This document shows positions 48,228 through 61,000 of a stretch of 64,000 nucleotides of DNA, in pieces (position 1 is the stretch's first letter; every line of letters starts with the position of its first letter). The stretch comes from Stromatinia cepivora (lineage: Eukaryota; Ascomycota; Leotiomycetes; Helotiales; Sclerotiniaceae). Both the position numbers and the translations under genes were made by a program. Where the stretch lies: NCBI GenBank assembly GCA_014898415.1, contig RCTD01000002.1:1550001-1614000 (forward strand), in the 5' to 3' direction. The notes below the pieces were generated by a model. That model was given only the letters and a program-made list of their open reading frames with translations, searched no databases and had not been told where the DNA came from.

Positions 48228-51200
48228 TATATTAAAGGTAATCATAAATATTTGTTTCTTGTTAGTTTATAATATAAAGTTTTTATAGAATATTATAATT
48301 CTTTTTGAAATATTTTTCCGGTTATATTTGTTATTAGTTCAATCTATATCTATATATATCTTTATTGTATTATTAAGTATATTATATTTTTTGCAAATAT
48401 TAGATTATACTTTCTTTAGCCTGAATTATAGTTTCTATTTGATTATTGATTATAGATATTATATCAGATTCTTTAAAGTTATAGTATAATGTTTTGCTGA
48501 TTTTGTTATAAATTGTGAAAATCTTTCAATTGAGAATGCTATATTTAGTTGAATATATATTATTAAATAAATTATATTTTCTATTTGTTATTAATATTCG
48601 TTTATATTTATTAATTCATTATTATTGATTGTTGATTAGAGATAAGTATAATCTATTATTAATAATTTCTTGATTTGGTATTGTTTATATATAATATTAA
48701 AATATTCTTTTTGATTTATAATTAATGTATATGTTTTTTTATTGTGAATAATTCTAATATTTAGGATCTTATTAATCTCTTTTAAATTTTTAATGTTAAA
48801 ACGAATTGATAGCTTTTTATCGAATCAAATGATTTGTAATAATATATATAATGTAATAATAATATTATCGATATATACTAATAATATTATATTATAGTCT
48901 TTGGATATATATAGATATAGATCTACTAAATTTTATATAAAGTTTATATTTAAAAGTTTTTTCTTTAATAATAAATTCCAATCCTTTTTAATTTATTTCA
49001 AATTATATAGATTTTGTAAAATTTGTAATATATATCCTTTTTCGATTTTAATATTTTGAAATAATTTGAAATAAATCTTTTCCTTCAAATATAATTCAAT
49101 AAAAATGTTTTTGATATCGAAATATAAGTATTTCAAATTTTCCTTTGTAATAATAATTAAGAATAATCTGAATATATTTAATTTTATTATTAATATAAAT
49201 ATTTTGTTATAATCTTTTTTTAATATTTAATTGAACTTTTGAATTATTAATCTTGCCTTGATTCGTTTTATCTTATTATTCTTTATCTTAATTATAAATA
49301 TCTATTTCATTGAAACCAGATTATTTTCTTTAAGGAATATATATTCTTTTCAAATACTATTTTGAATTAAAGATATAATTTCCTTTTGAATAGCTTTCTT
49401 TCATTTTTTAGAATATTCTTGATTCGATATTGCTTCCTTATAAATTCTTAATATTTTGATTTCCAGAACTTCTTTAATTGAATATATTACACTTTTTGTA
49501 TTATTTATATTTATTAATGAAATTATAAAATCTGAAACGATCTCATTTTTGATATAAAAATTCATCTTATAAATAATTGGGATTATAATTATAATATATT
49601 CTATATTTTCTTAAATTTTGGTTTATATAGATATTATAATCAATATCTTTATAATCTTACTTTCCTGTTTTCCTTTAAGATTCTGTTTTATATCTTTTTT
49701 CTATTTTTGTATTAAATACTTTGAAAATTCGTTTTCAAGGTTTATTATATTCTTTTATTCGATTTCAAATAATTATAAATTTATTTCGCTTTTTGATCCT
49801 ATTAAAATAAACTTATCAACAAAATTTAAAATAATTTTAAATTTTGTTCTTAATATAAATTCAGGGTTTGCAAAAGTTAATTTTTGAATTGGAATCTTTG
49901 GAATAATAAATTCGATATTTAAAATATCCTTAAAAGAAGATTCTTGATTTGTTTTCTGGATATTGTTATCTTTATCTTTATTGTATATTAGTATTAATAT
50001 ATCTAATTTACCTAATTTCAATTCGATAATTAGGATATTTAATATAATTATTAAATTTAATCTAATATCTATTAAAAAGAATATTTAAAATAAAGATAAT
50101 ACAAATATTATATTTGATATTGAAAATAAAGAAGATATTTTATTTATTATTAATCTATTATAAGATTTTCGATCTAATTCTATATTCTTTATTTCTTATA
50201 AATCTAATTTATAATTTCTTAATTTAAAATCCAAATCTCCTTTTCGATAAAATTCATTTATAATTATTCTATTTGATCGAAATATATAATCTAATTTTAA
50301 GGAATACACTTTGATATATTTATTCATAACTTTTGAATATCCTAAAAATACACTAATTTTCGAAATATCCTATAATTTATTATATCTTTACTTTTTCAGA
50401 ATAATCTTGAAATTAATATAAATATAACATTTGCTTCTTTAAATTTTGTATATCTCTATATTTAATATTATATTTATAAAAACTTTTATAAAAAATCAAT
50501 TTATTTTGTTTATATCAAAACTAATATTAATATGATTTTTGATATAAATATTATACTTTATAACTTTATTCCAAAACTTTAATAATAATTCAGCTTCTTT
50601 TAGTATTACTTTTATATTTGTTTTTGTAATCTTTATATTTCATTTTGTAGATTTGTTTTGATATAAAAAGACAATTGTTATAATTTCGGATTATATATTT
50701 AATGATTATTTACAAATAATTTATAAAAATTCTAATATATTATTAATCTTAATTATAATAATCTTTTTTTTAATAACCAATTCCATTTTCTTTTTCTAAG
50801 TTTTCAATATTTAAATTGTATTATTTTTTTGTTTAAATAATATAATTTAATTTATTTTTGTATAATTGTTAATGATCAATATGAAATAACAATTCCCTTA
50901 AATCGATTTTGGGAATGATTCTATAATATCGAAATATATAAATTCGAATTTCTTTGATTTGTATAGATTTAATTACTTCGGAATACAATTGGTTATTTTG
51001 ATGAATATATATATTTTATAAATATCTAATTCAATTGAGATCTTTATTGGTTTGATTATATTGAATATTTTATATAGATTCTTGATCTTATTTGGATCTA
51101 GATAATTGAATCTTTGATATCATAATAGATATCTCTTTTTCTTTTTGAATATTAATTCGTTATCAATACTTTTGATATTATCGATTATCTTTGAAAAAAA

Positions 51201-52978
51201 GCTTTTTTCTTAATCATTTTGATATATATTCGAATAGAAAATTATATTCTTATATTCTTTGATTATATATAAAATTATATATATTTTGTTTTGTATTTTA
51301 ATATAAATGATATTTTTATTATTCTTTTTGAAATATATATAATAAAAATTGAATTCCTTTTACAACCCTATTTTGCAGATCTTTTTTCTTAATAATAAAT
51401 TTATTTTTTACTTTAATATATATAATATATTTGAAAATAGTATCTTAAAACTATCTTTATATATTATATTCATTAAATCTTAATAACAATAATATATTAT
51501 TTCTTTATCAATCTTTATCCTTTATTTGATAATAAAATCTATTAATCTGAATAATAAAGATTAATCAAATATATATAAAAAATTATCTATATCAATATAT
51601 TATTTGTTAAAAGAAGTTTTATTAATAATTTCCTTTATTAAATTATAATCTTTCTTTATTATATCTTTAATATCGGAATCTGATTCAGAGATATTATTAA
51701 TAAAGTGTATTTGGTCTTTTTTATTGAAATAAATCTTTTTTGGATTTGATAATTTTTTTCTTTTTTGATAATAAAAATAATTGTAAAAAAGTTTATTGAT
51801 TTATACTAAATATAAATAGTCTTATATATAATGATCTTTTTTTTGATATAAATCACAAACATTATTTAAGATCTCAAAATCTGATTTTTGATATCGAAAA
51901 ATGTATTTAGATCTTTTCGTAATTTGTATTTGTTTTGATTTATCTTTAAAACGAAGTTCTTTAATCTATAAATATTTAATCTTATTATCGATATTAAGAT
52001 TGATTTAGATATCTAATATATCTATTATTCTTTGATAATCGATTAAAAGATTATATATTAAAATCAAGAATAAAATAGTATCTTGATATACTGATCGATA
52101 ATTTTCGTTTGTAATCTTTAATTTCCTTTTATATTCTTTCAATTTGTCCCAGATTTCGATAATGATTATATCAGGATAAATATCGGATTGAAATTTGAAG
52201 TTCTGGATTATCATTATATATATATTGATTATAATTGTATTGATTTTAATATATTTTGATTTAAAGTATTTTTAAAATATATATATTATTGAATATTTAT
52301 TGGTAAAGGCTTTATTGTTATTATTAAATATTATATAAATATACAATAATATATTCGCTTTATTCTTTAAATATTTTGATTTCAATTCGATATTATAATA
52401 TATATAATCATTGATTTTATAAACAGATACTATATTAGATTTTACAATCTGTATATATTTGTTTAATATTTGATTAATTATATAAAACTATTTTTTCTTT
52501 TTCAATTATATTTTCATTTATCTGAATCATCGTTTATGATTATTTTGATCGAATTTCGAAGGGTTGTTTGATTTCGATATTGTAAAGGTTTTTTGTTGTT
52601 TGATAAATATCGAAGATAATCTTTAAGTTTTTAAAACAATTTTAAAAAATATATAGCAAGTAAATTTAGAATAATAAAGAAATATAAAAATAAAACAATA
52701 AGAAAATTTATAAAATCATATTGTAATATATTTTCTTATAATTATATGAATTTGTTTTTCGTTTTTGTTATAATTCTATATCAATATTATACAGATTGTT
52801 CTTTGTTTTGGCCTATAATGTTATGAATTATAAACTATATTATTATATTTCAATTTTACTTCGATAATATTATATAAAAACTCTGATTTTCATTTTATTT
52901 CATTTTTACTAATTATACTAATTCTTTTTCAATTTGCTTTACTTTTTAATCATTATTATATAATCAGATTTTATAATC
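48228..52978 (-). pseudogene. Copia A3 gag-pol, degraded
   Basis: Minus-strand polyprotein remnant. Gag region 52005-52214 and beyond (IWDKLKEYKRKLKITNENYRSVYQD), integrase-RT linker 49773-50021 (IIPKIPIQKLTFANPEF), RT N-terminal region to about 48850. Stops and frame breaks throughout. Confidence 0.8.
49818..49848. repeat. 31-bp perfect palindrome in Copia A3
   Basis: Arms AACAAAATTTAAAAT and reverse complement around a central A, at the same place in the linker as in A2 and element B. It differs from the B copy only by RIP-type changes made symmetrically on both arms. Confidence 0.88.
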
Positions 52979-53144
52979 TATTAACTTTTGATATAGGAAA
53001 TAGTAGTATTATTGATTATATAAATTAAACTAAGAATCTATTATTTTAATAGAAATAGAATTAAGATTATTCCTAAATATAATCTGTATATCATTATGAT
53101 TACATAACCTCAATTTTAATCCTATGATGGCCTCATTTCCAACA
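52979..53144 (-). repeat. 5' LTR of Copia A3
   Basis: 166 bp, ending GGCCTCATTTCCAACA on the plus strand. The next minus-strand bases are GATTATAAAATCTG at the primer-binding position. Confidence 0.92.
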
Positions 53145-53149
53145 ATTCA

Positions 53150-53870
53150 AAAGATATCAAAATTATGATTTTTTGAGTGGTAAATTCGTTTATTTTTAAG
53201 GTTTCAAATTATTAAAATTCGAATTTTTTATATTTTTATTTATTTATTTTTTATGATAATTGAATGAAAAAAAGGAATTCCGAAAAAGTAAAATTATCAA
53301 TCGAAAGCTAATACTTTAATTAATTTATAATTCAAACTTTAGTAAAAGAAAATAGGATGTTATAATGTTATATTGTTATAAAAAAATTCTAGAAAATCCT
53401 TTAAGTCTTTAAATTCAATTGATTATTATTTTTTCAATATTTGATAATATTGAATCAAATTTTATTATTGATTAATTTATAGATTTGTAAATCATTATTT
53501 AAATTTATATAGATTTCTATTTACATTTGAAGAAATAATAAATAAATGATTTAGTTTCGCCCATACACCTTTAAAAATTTTGCCGAGTATATAAAATGAT
53601 CCATTCGAAATTATTTTGATTCAAAAAAAAAATAAAAAATAATAGGTTTCTGACGTTTGGTAGTTATAGTGCGCCGTAACGTTATACTATCATATATAAA
53701 AAGAAGTATCGGAATATTTATTAATAATTCTATAATTAATTAATGAATTTTTACTCAATTTAATAATATTAAAAATAGAATCTATAATTGTAGTATAAAA
53801 TTAAAATGAAATTGATTTTTATAGTACAAAATTATAATTTTTCGTATCTGTATCTTTATATTCCTTACTG
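53150..53870. other. AT-rich flank up to the gene island
   Basis: No recognisable coding sequence. Base composition becomes balanced from about 53.87 kb. Confidence 0.6.
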
Positions 53871-54104
53871 TATAGACGGTCTAAACCTAAACTTATGAAA
53901 TTCTAGAATGTATCACCTCCAACATCCAGACGGTTGTCTGGTACTCCAATTGCGCCAGCCTTCATTCTTTTAATGTGATTATAACGCCGTTACCAATATA
54001 CTACTACTATGTTTGGAATCCAGTAACTCACAAGCTTCCCTCAACTTCGTACTTAACCCCGGTAGCTACGAATATTCACGTCAGCCAATAAATACATGGA
54101 GGCC

Positions 54105-54932
54105 CTACATGCAACTACTCACATATGAAGGAGTGAAGATGCTAAAATGATCCCCATCAACTCGAAGCTCTTCAACTATGAACTCGTACGGATATTTACG
54201 CCACCCTAACGCATATTCTCCACGAAACCAATCGACTTCTACAACTTTCTCTGCTGGGACTGCTTCGAGTGCCCTTATGAATACTGCGGGTGGCGGTCGT
54301 CTGAACTGCAATCTGTGGTTAATATACATCTGCTATTTAGAATAGTAAGAACAAGCAAACTGTACCTTCCATTCTCCCAAGTTGGCAGCTCCCAGACTGA
54401 AAGTGCATGGATAATATCATTCATAACTTGTTGTTGCGCCAATCTGCTCTTTGCTGTTTGATCCGGGGCTACTGGTATATGAAACTGGACTGGTGGCGCA
54501 TCCTTTGGTCGCCAGTCAGGGAAATCGGGAAATAGTGTATCAAGCAAAATCGTGCCAGCGACACAGATTTCGGGAATATTCTCCAAACACTTTGCGACTT
54601 GGATTGCTATAGACCCTCCCGCGGACCAACCTGTATCAAACCTCAGTAACGGCTTGTAAATAAGAGAAGGGAAACTAACCACCGAGTAAGATTTTACCTC
54701 TGGAGACTGTCCCCCGGATTAACCCAGCATATAACTCGCCCATCCCCTTGATACCATTTTCGAAAATGCCGCCATCGCTGAGATGTGGATATGATATTCC
54801 CCATACATTACGATTCAAGCTTTCGAGAAAGTAATAGGGTAAAATTGTTCCACCACCATCATGAAAGAGAAATAATGGAATCGCAGATTTGTATCGCCGA
54901 GCTGCTTTTTGAATCAAGACTGGGTTCTCCAT
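54105..54932 (-). CDS. Thioesterase-type alpha/beta hydrolase (PKS/NRPS TE family), three exons
   Basis: Exons on the minus strand: 54932-54680, 54630-54366 and 54312-54105 (726 nt, 241 aa), with two GT-AG introns of 49 bp (GTTAGT...ATACAG) and 53 bp (GTACAG...CCACAG); removing both restores one frame. The protein starts MENPVLIQ, then PLFLFHDGGGTI (residues 20-30, oxyanion region), the nucleophile elbow GGWSAGG with Ser87, Asp115 in LLDTLFPD, and His228 in GDHFSIF: a complete triad spaced as in polyketide/nonribosomal-peptide thioesterases. Length fits a stand-alone TE domain. The ATG at 54932 was chosen because the family begins there; the frame is open upstream to 55109, and an ATG at 54947 or an upstream exon is possible. 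No RIP-type stop. It is transcribed away from the acyltransferase gene, and probably releases or edits an acyl intermediate. Confidence 0.8.
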
Positions 54933-55300
54933 GATTTTCAATAACATATGTGTGCAACACAGTTGAATGTAAAAAGACACCAAGAACTTATGATGGTTTA
55001 TATTGGGATATACAAACACGTCAAATACCAAACGGGAAGAATATCGGAGATAAGGATCATCCATAAAATTGATGCCGCGATGAATAGTCGGTCGCCGGAA
55101 AACTAGCAAAGCTGCGGTTATTCCGGCGACCTTGGCAAGTGGTTCTCAGCTCCTTGACGTCAAAATGTCGGTGGAAAATATCCCTATTAGAGATTCACAA
55201 CATTGCAAACGCACTCTTTGAATCTCAGTATTCAATTGCATCCAAATTACTATCTATCTTTCAGCAAAAAAGTTTCTAAGGAACTTCATTCGATCACACA
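54933..55300. promoter_or_regulatory. Shared upstream region of the divergent gene pair
   Basis: About 370 bp between the thioesterase and acyltransferase starts, so the two may share a bidirectional promoter. Before the plus-strand ATG the context is CATTCGATCACACAATGCC, a favourable start context. I see no clear binding-site pair. Confidence 0.5.
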
Positions 55301-56707
55301 ATGCCTTACCCGACCGAAACCTTAATCACGGAGTTGACACCAATCGATCTTTTAATACCCCGCACATATGTGATCAGTTTCAATAGTAGCTGGCCGATAT
55401 CTCGCCGCAGCAATATTGAAGAAATTTACAGTCATTTGAAGTTAGGCTTGAAACAGACTATCCGTGAAATTCCTTTTCTTGGCGGAACGGTTGTTTCCAC
55501 GGCCTCTCCTGGCAAGTTTCAGATCGAAATTCTACCTAGCGATTTCGAGGGTAATCAATTAATATTCAACGACCTCCGAACTGGTAGTAGAAATTCATAG
55601 CCACATTCTTACAAAAGTTTAAGGAAAGCACGGTTTCCAAGTAGTGTATTCACTGACGATCGCCTCAGTCCCGCCAAGCGGTACGTGGGCCTGGAAAAAC
55701 TACCGGTTATAGCTGCGCAGGCAAACTTTATTGATGGAGGATTGATCCTACATTTGAGTGTCTTACACACGGTGTGTGATGTACTTGCCTGGAATAGCAT
55801 CCTCTCTGTTTTATCAAAGAACGTGAAGGCTTCTTGGCCCGCCGAAGGCGAAGGGGCGGCCTCCAATGAGTTGAAGGATCGTGAGGTCCTGCCTAGCTAT
55901 CTTGACCGATCTCCACTCATGCACGGAACCCCCAACCTTGAACGAATGGACATTCGAGAATACAAGCTCCAGGTTGCTAATTCAACGCTCGAAGATCCCA
56001 GGAACCATCTTATTGACCCTCCTCCCAAATCGACTACTGAGATGGAAAATGCCCTTTTCTGTATTTCCACCGCAAAATTGGGGGAACTCAGAGATGCTAT
56101 TTCCAGAGAAGGTTCAGCAACATCTTGGCTGACAGTGAACGATACACTCGCTGCATTAATTTGGTGCTGCTTCAACCGTGCTAGAATATCGAGTCAAGAG
56201 CTTTTACGGAGAAATTTATCTGTTGCGTATGAGGGTCGTACGATTCTCGATCCACCACTTCCAAAGAAATACATGGGGAATGCCGCGTTGGGGTTTCCCA
56301 TCACTCTCGATATTCATCCTCGGTCTATCTTTGAAGCCGCACTTGCTATCTCAGAATCACGAACTGAGTTCACTGATAAGCACATGAAAGACATTATTGG
56401 GTTTTTGGATGGCTTAGGTGATATCACAGAGGAACGTGTATCGTATGCCAAAACCCTCAACCCAATTTTGGTTATCAGTAACTTGAAAGACATGGAGGGT
56501 TTTGAGCAAGACTGGGGTGGTAATTTAGGTTTCCAAGATGCTTTGAGGATGGCCAATCCTTTCTTGGATTGTCTTCCCAGAGTGGTACCAATGCCGGCGC
56601 AACAGGACGGGAATGTGGATCTGATTGTTTGGATTGAGAAGTCCGCACTCAAGCGATTGAAGGAGGATGAAATTTGGAACAAATGGATCACGCCCATATT
56701 TAGTTAA
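55301..56707 (+). pseudogene. BAHD/trichothecene 3-O-acetyltransferase-family acyltransferase with one nonsense codon
   Basis: A single frame of 468 codons without introns, broken only by TAG at codon 100 (55598-55600). Start MPYPTETLITELTPIDLLIPRTY fits the family N-terminus; length is typical. The catalytic HxxxD is HTVCD (His156, Asp160) and the C-terminal structural motif is DWGG (Asp404) for the usual DFGWG. After the stop the frame continues with SYKSLRKARFPSSVF, a segment conserved in the family, so the stop is a lesion rather than an exon end; no intron of usable size removes it. TAG could come from CAG or TGG by a RIP-type transition. The family transfers acetyl or other acyl groups from CoA to hydroxyls of secondary metabolites. 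Divergent partner of the thioesterase gene. Could also be a sequencing error. Confidence 0.82.
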
Positions 56708-57792
56708 GTAATGGAGGCAGAGGGTTGATTGACAAATCTTGGGAGGACTTGCAGTCATTGAGGACAAAAGCCACGGTGAATCCAATGACGGCGTGTTTGA
56801 TTCTTCCTACAGCTATACAACCCACGACTGGATGGGATCTCGCTGCAAATAACAACGTAATAGCTCACAGCCAGGAGGATGAGATATACATTTTTTGAAT
56901 TTCGAGATGCTCGGCTTTGCCAGTGTGACTGTAAACAAGGGGTTTGCGGGTTAGAAAGATAGGAATTCGTTCTCTACGATATACTTTCATGTGCTTTGCT
57001 TTTGTGTGCGGTGTAGATATAATACACAGATTTTATGTTTTAATTTTAACCCCGAATTTTTGATTTCCCCAAAATGATTATATAACACCTCTTCATCAAA
57101 AAAACCGAAGACTAATCTCCACCAAAATTCACACCGAACTTGAATAAAAATATTCAGTAATCTAATATAAATAAAAAAATCCAGTATTTCTATACAAAAA
57201 ATCGATGAAATCGAGAATCATTTCCGGCATATTCAAGTATCCGGTATAATTCAGTCCGGTATAAACAAGTTCTACTATACTTTACTTTCATATACTTTAC
57301 TTTCATAGATTTTCATGCACTTTCATTAAAGTTTCTAGAGATTTTTATAACCCCAAAATATGATTTGAGACGAAGACAAAGGTTCTTTATTATCTCCGTC
57401 TACCGACCAATATTAATCCACTAATCATACATAGATAAAACAGAATCGGGATGCTTTTTTGACTCTTCGTGTTGACAACCGATCAAAAATGTTACTATCC
57501 CACGCCAGGAGCTACCGGTATTACCGTCTATTTCTCAACGCATCTGTTTACAGTCCATCTAATGAATTTTGTAAAAAAAAAAATAACTTGTCAATTACGG
57601 GGGTAGCCGCGGTGGCCGATGAGGATAATGCAGAACACCGACCACAAGATACAAGTTGCGGTGCGTTCGACCTTGAAATTTCACATAGACAACAACTCAA
57701 ACTTTGAAAACTGGCTACATTTCTCTGAATGGCTCTCCCATTCAACTCAATATATTTCTAATTCCGGTACATCAATACATCAACAACATAAA
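56708..57792. other. Intergenic region, balanced composition becoming AT-rich
   Basis: Probably the acyltransferase 3' UTR to about 57000, then no gene. Holds two TCCGGTATAA copies (57238, 57255) and repeated TACTTTACTTTCATA (57286-57305). The overlapping plus-strand opening 57459-57707 shows no family features. Confidence 0.5.
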
Positions 57793-57975
57793 ATGACAAG
57801 CGCCAGACCCCAATCAAAAACAACGGTCAAAGTCCGCCTACCGCCAGCATTCACCGTGACCGCGCAAGACAAGAGGTGGACCGCTACTCCGGAAAATTGG
57901 CTTTATGGGTCGTGGCACGTGACCCATTCGTCGCAGCAATACTACTGGGAACGCACGAAGAACTTCGTCATCTAA
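57793..57975 (+). pseudogene. Calycin-like (lipocalin-type) ORF, probably truncated
   Basis: From ATG 57793 (MTSARPQSKTTVKVRLPP) the frame encodes about 60 residues with ENWLYGSWHVTHSSQQYYWERTKNFVI, resembling the first strand of a calycin barrel (GxW motif) as in small lipocalin-like proteins seen beside fungal secondary-metabolite genes. It stops at TAA 57973, but the same frame goes on with YTPVMNGEWPCTNQELICKGH to TAG at 58056. The open frame starts at 57619, but the protein-like part starts at 57793. Family assignment is by pattern only. It may be a broken gene, or an unrecognised intron may be present. Confidence 0.45.
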
Positions 57976-58079
57976 TATACACCCGTCATGAACGGAGAAT
58001 GGCCCTGTACAAACCAAGAGCTGATATGTAAGGGTCACAAATGGCAAAGAATCAATTAGTCCTTAAACAACAGCAAAAC

Positions 58080-61000
58080 TTTTCATTATCCTTTTTCTAT
58101 TTAAGAAACCCTTTTTTTTTAAGTCCAATAAAAAGTAATATCGGAGTAATAATAAACCATCGATTGTATATTAGAATTTAGTAAATACAAAGATTTTGTA
58201 GAGTTTTTTAATCAAATAATAATGTATTATTAATTGTATATTTGTTTTTAGTAATAAAGTTATTCCTTTATAATGTTTCCTAATTTTACTAACAATATTC
58301 TTTTAGCAATTGTAATAGAGTTTTCCCTTTAGGGTTTTGCTTCCGAGAAACCTGTAAATTGCTAGTATATTTATAATTGCGGAAAGTTATCGATTAATAA
58401 TATAATTGTAATATATAATTATTTTTATATAATAAATAAAAAAATAAATAATAACAATAATAATAACAATAACAAAATCAATATATAATTTACTTTTTGA
58501 AAGCTATATAAATCCTTTAAAATCCTATTTTCAATTTGTTGTAATCTCTTTATTACAATTGTAATATTATATTTTAAAACTATTATTACTTTCTTTAATA
58601 TATCTTAATCTTTTCACGAATTAATAGTATATTCGGTTTGATATTTCTATAATTTATATATTCTATATGTTTTTATTGTATTAAATATATTGTTTATTAT
58701 AATAATACAAAATCTTTGTTTAAAAAAGAGATAATAAACGAAGAATATTCTTTTCTAAAAAGATTAGATCTTATATATACTGAATATATCCGAAAGAAGA
58801 AACCCTATATAGTATCATCGGAAGATATTAATTCTATAATAAATCGTTTGTTGTAGTTTTGTTGCGAATAACGGATAATCGAAATAGATTCATCCGAAAA
58901 AAAAATATTATTAAGGAAATTGGAAGGTTAATAAATTAAATTTATATAGAAAATAAAGGTTTTCCTTTGTAAATAGAAGAAATATAATCTGATATAGCCA
59001 TTTTATAATATAAAAGAAATTATATTAGTATTAAATATATAAATAGAAAAATTGATGAAATTAATAAAAATATATATAGATTTGTAATATTATTTTGTTA
59101 ATATATTTGATATAATTTATTGTTTTTCTTATTAATAATTATATAATTATATCAATAATTTGTAAATAAATCAATGAATAAAGATGAATTGAAAGATATT
59201 ATTAACAAAAAGGATAAAAAGGAAATCTCTAAGGTTTTTTTGATTCGATTCAAATTGTCGAAATTTATTCGTGTTTTGTTGGCAAAATTAATATATCAAA
59301 AAACAATTAAAAATAAAATCAAAAATATTCAAAATACTAATAAAGTATTAATAAAGAAATTATGGATTATTATACTTCAAATAGTCAAAACAAAGTCTAT
59401 TAAGAAAACTTTCAAATCGATTTTTATCAAAAAAAAAAAAGCATCAAAATCGATTGAATTTCTTGATAACAATAATGAGAATTTAAAATAACCTAATGTT
59501 AAATTATTGAGCTTCAAAAAATTTAAAAAGAAAAAGATTTTAATAACTAATATACTATTTCTATTTCCAATAAATTCTGATAAATTAAATTCAGTTTCAA
59601 AAGCGAATGTAATATTGTCGATTGATTATCAAGAAATATTAATAGCTTCAACAAAATCAATAGCACCTACAATAAAGAAGATAATAATTCAAATTAAAGA
59701 TCTTGACTTTTTGAAGGATTTTAATAATGATGATATAAATATTATCCTAGATGAATATGATTAATTAATAAAAAATTTTTTGAATTAATATAACGAATAT
59801 AATGAATTGAATTTAATTGATCGATAATTAAATATTGATGGATCTTTTGGATCTCAATTGTAAAGTATAAATAAATCTCTTTTTATATTTACTTTTACAA
59901 CAATTCTACAAATTTTCTATCGGGATTCCGTTACTGAAAAATATATTCGATAAATATTCTATTAATTGACAAAATTAGATACTAATAAGGATTCAAATAA
60001 TATAAATAAAAATGAATTATTGAAAAAGAAGATATAAAAACAAAGGAAATAGAAATATCTAATAGCGAAATGAAAATGATATATTTTTAATGATATATTA
60101 AAGTAAATAGATTAAATAAAGGTTTTTAAATATAAATATTCTAATTTTTTAATATAAATATAAATCTTTTTTGTTTTTATAATATATTTTGATAATATTA
60201 CTTTTTTATTCTTTATTATTATTGTAATAACAATATTTTTTTTGGTAATTCTTTAAATACTTTTTAATAGATATTAAGTTTTGTAAAGCTTCTTATATAT
60301 CTTTTATTAACTAATAATTTTTCTATTATACTAAATATTATATTCCTTATTCTCTTTTTCTATAAATTAATATTTTTTCGATTTTGTATTCCATATATCC
60401 TTTAATTTCTTTAGAAACCAAAAGATCAATAATACTTTTGTATTCAAATTATAATTCAAATAATGAAATATAAAAAATATTATATATTTTATATAATAAT
60501 AAAAATACTAATTTATATATTTGTTTATTATTTATAATATTAATAATAATAAAAAAGCCTATAAAACAATCAAGAATTTCTTTTTGAATCGTAATTATTT
60601 GATATTCTTAATATTGAATATAATCTTATTATTGATATAGAATCATTGAAATAAATCTTTCTTATTATTCTTCAATCTTTTCTTTGTTGAATTATTCCAA
60701 ATTTCTATCAGTTTTACCCTTTTCTAATTTAACGATTCGATATATTGTGATATAACGGATACCCTTTCTTTGATATCGATATTTTCATCAATATAATTAA
60801 ATATAAACAAATATTTATATATTACTTTAAAAAATATTTCGTCAATTATATTATATTATATTATAAATGAATTCTATTAAAAGTAATAATGATATTCAAT
60901 TGTTTTATCTTCAATTGATATAACAAATAATATAATAAATTAGATTCTGGTTTTATTATTTTATTTAATTATTGATTTATAAATAAAATGTTATCAATAA

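Larger units (their letters stand above)
47517..53144 (-). mobile_element. Copia A3, full-length, with a solo LTR inside
   Basis: 166-bp LTRs (47517-47682, 52979-53144) and perfect target duplication ATTCA (47512-47516, 53145-53149). Net length about 5.46 kb after removing the solo LTR. Collinear with A2: gag piece 52005-52214, linker piece 49773-50021. The RT site entered by B in A2 and by C in A1 is uninterrupted here (about 48870-48900). Confidence 0.93.

Noticed and set aside
55583..55616. A GT-AG intron removing the acyltransferase stop codon
   Set aside because: Available donor/acceptor pairs give 17-34 nt, too short for a fungal spliceosomal intron, and the frame is already continuous without splicing.
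57459..57707. 82-codon plus-strand ORF upstream of the calycin-like ORF
   Set aside because: No family pattern, poor start context and overlap with another frame.
59174..59764. Two adjacent Lys/Ile-rich ORFs as a host gene
   Set aside because: Low-complexity composition, no recognisable motif, surrounded by RIP-affected repeats; more likely a remnant or chance opening.
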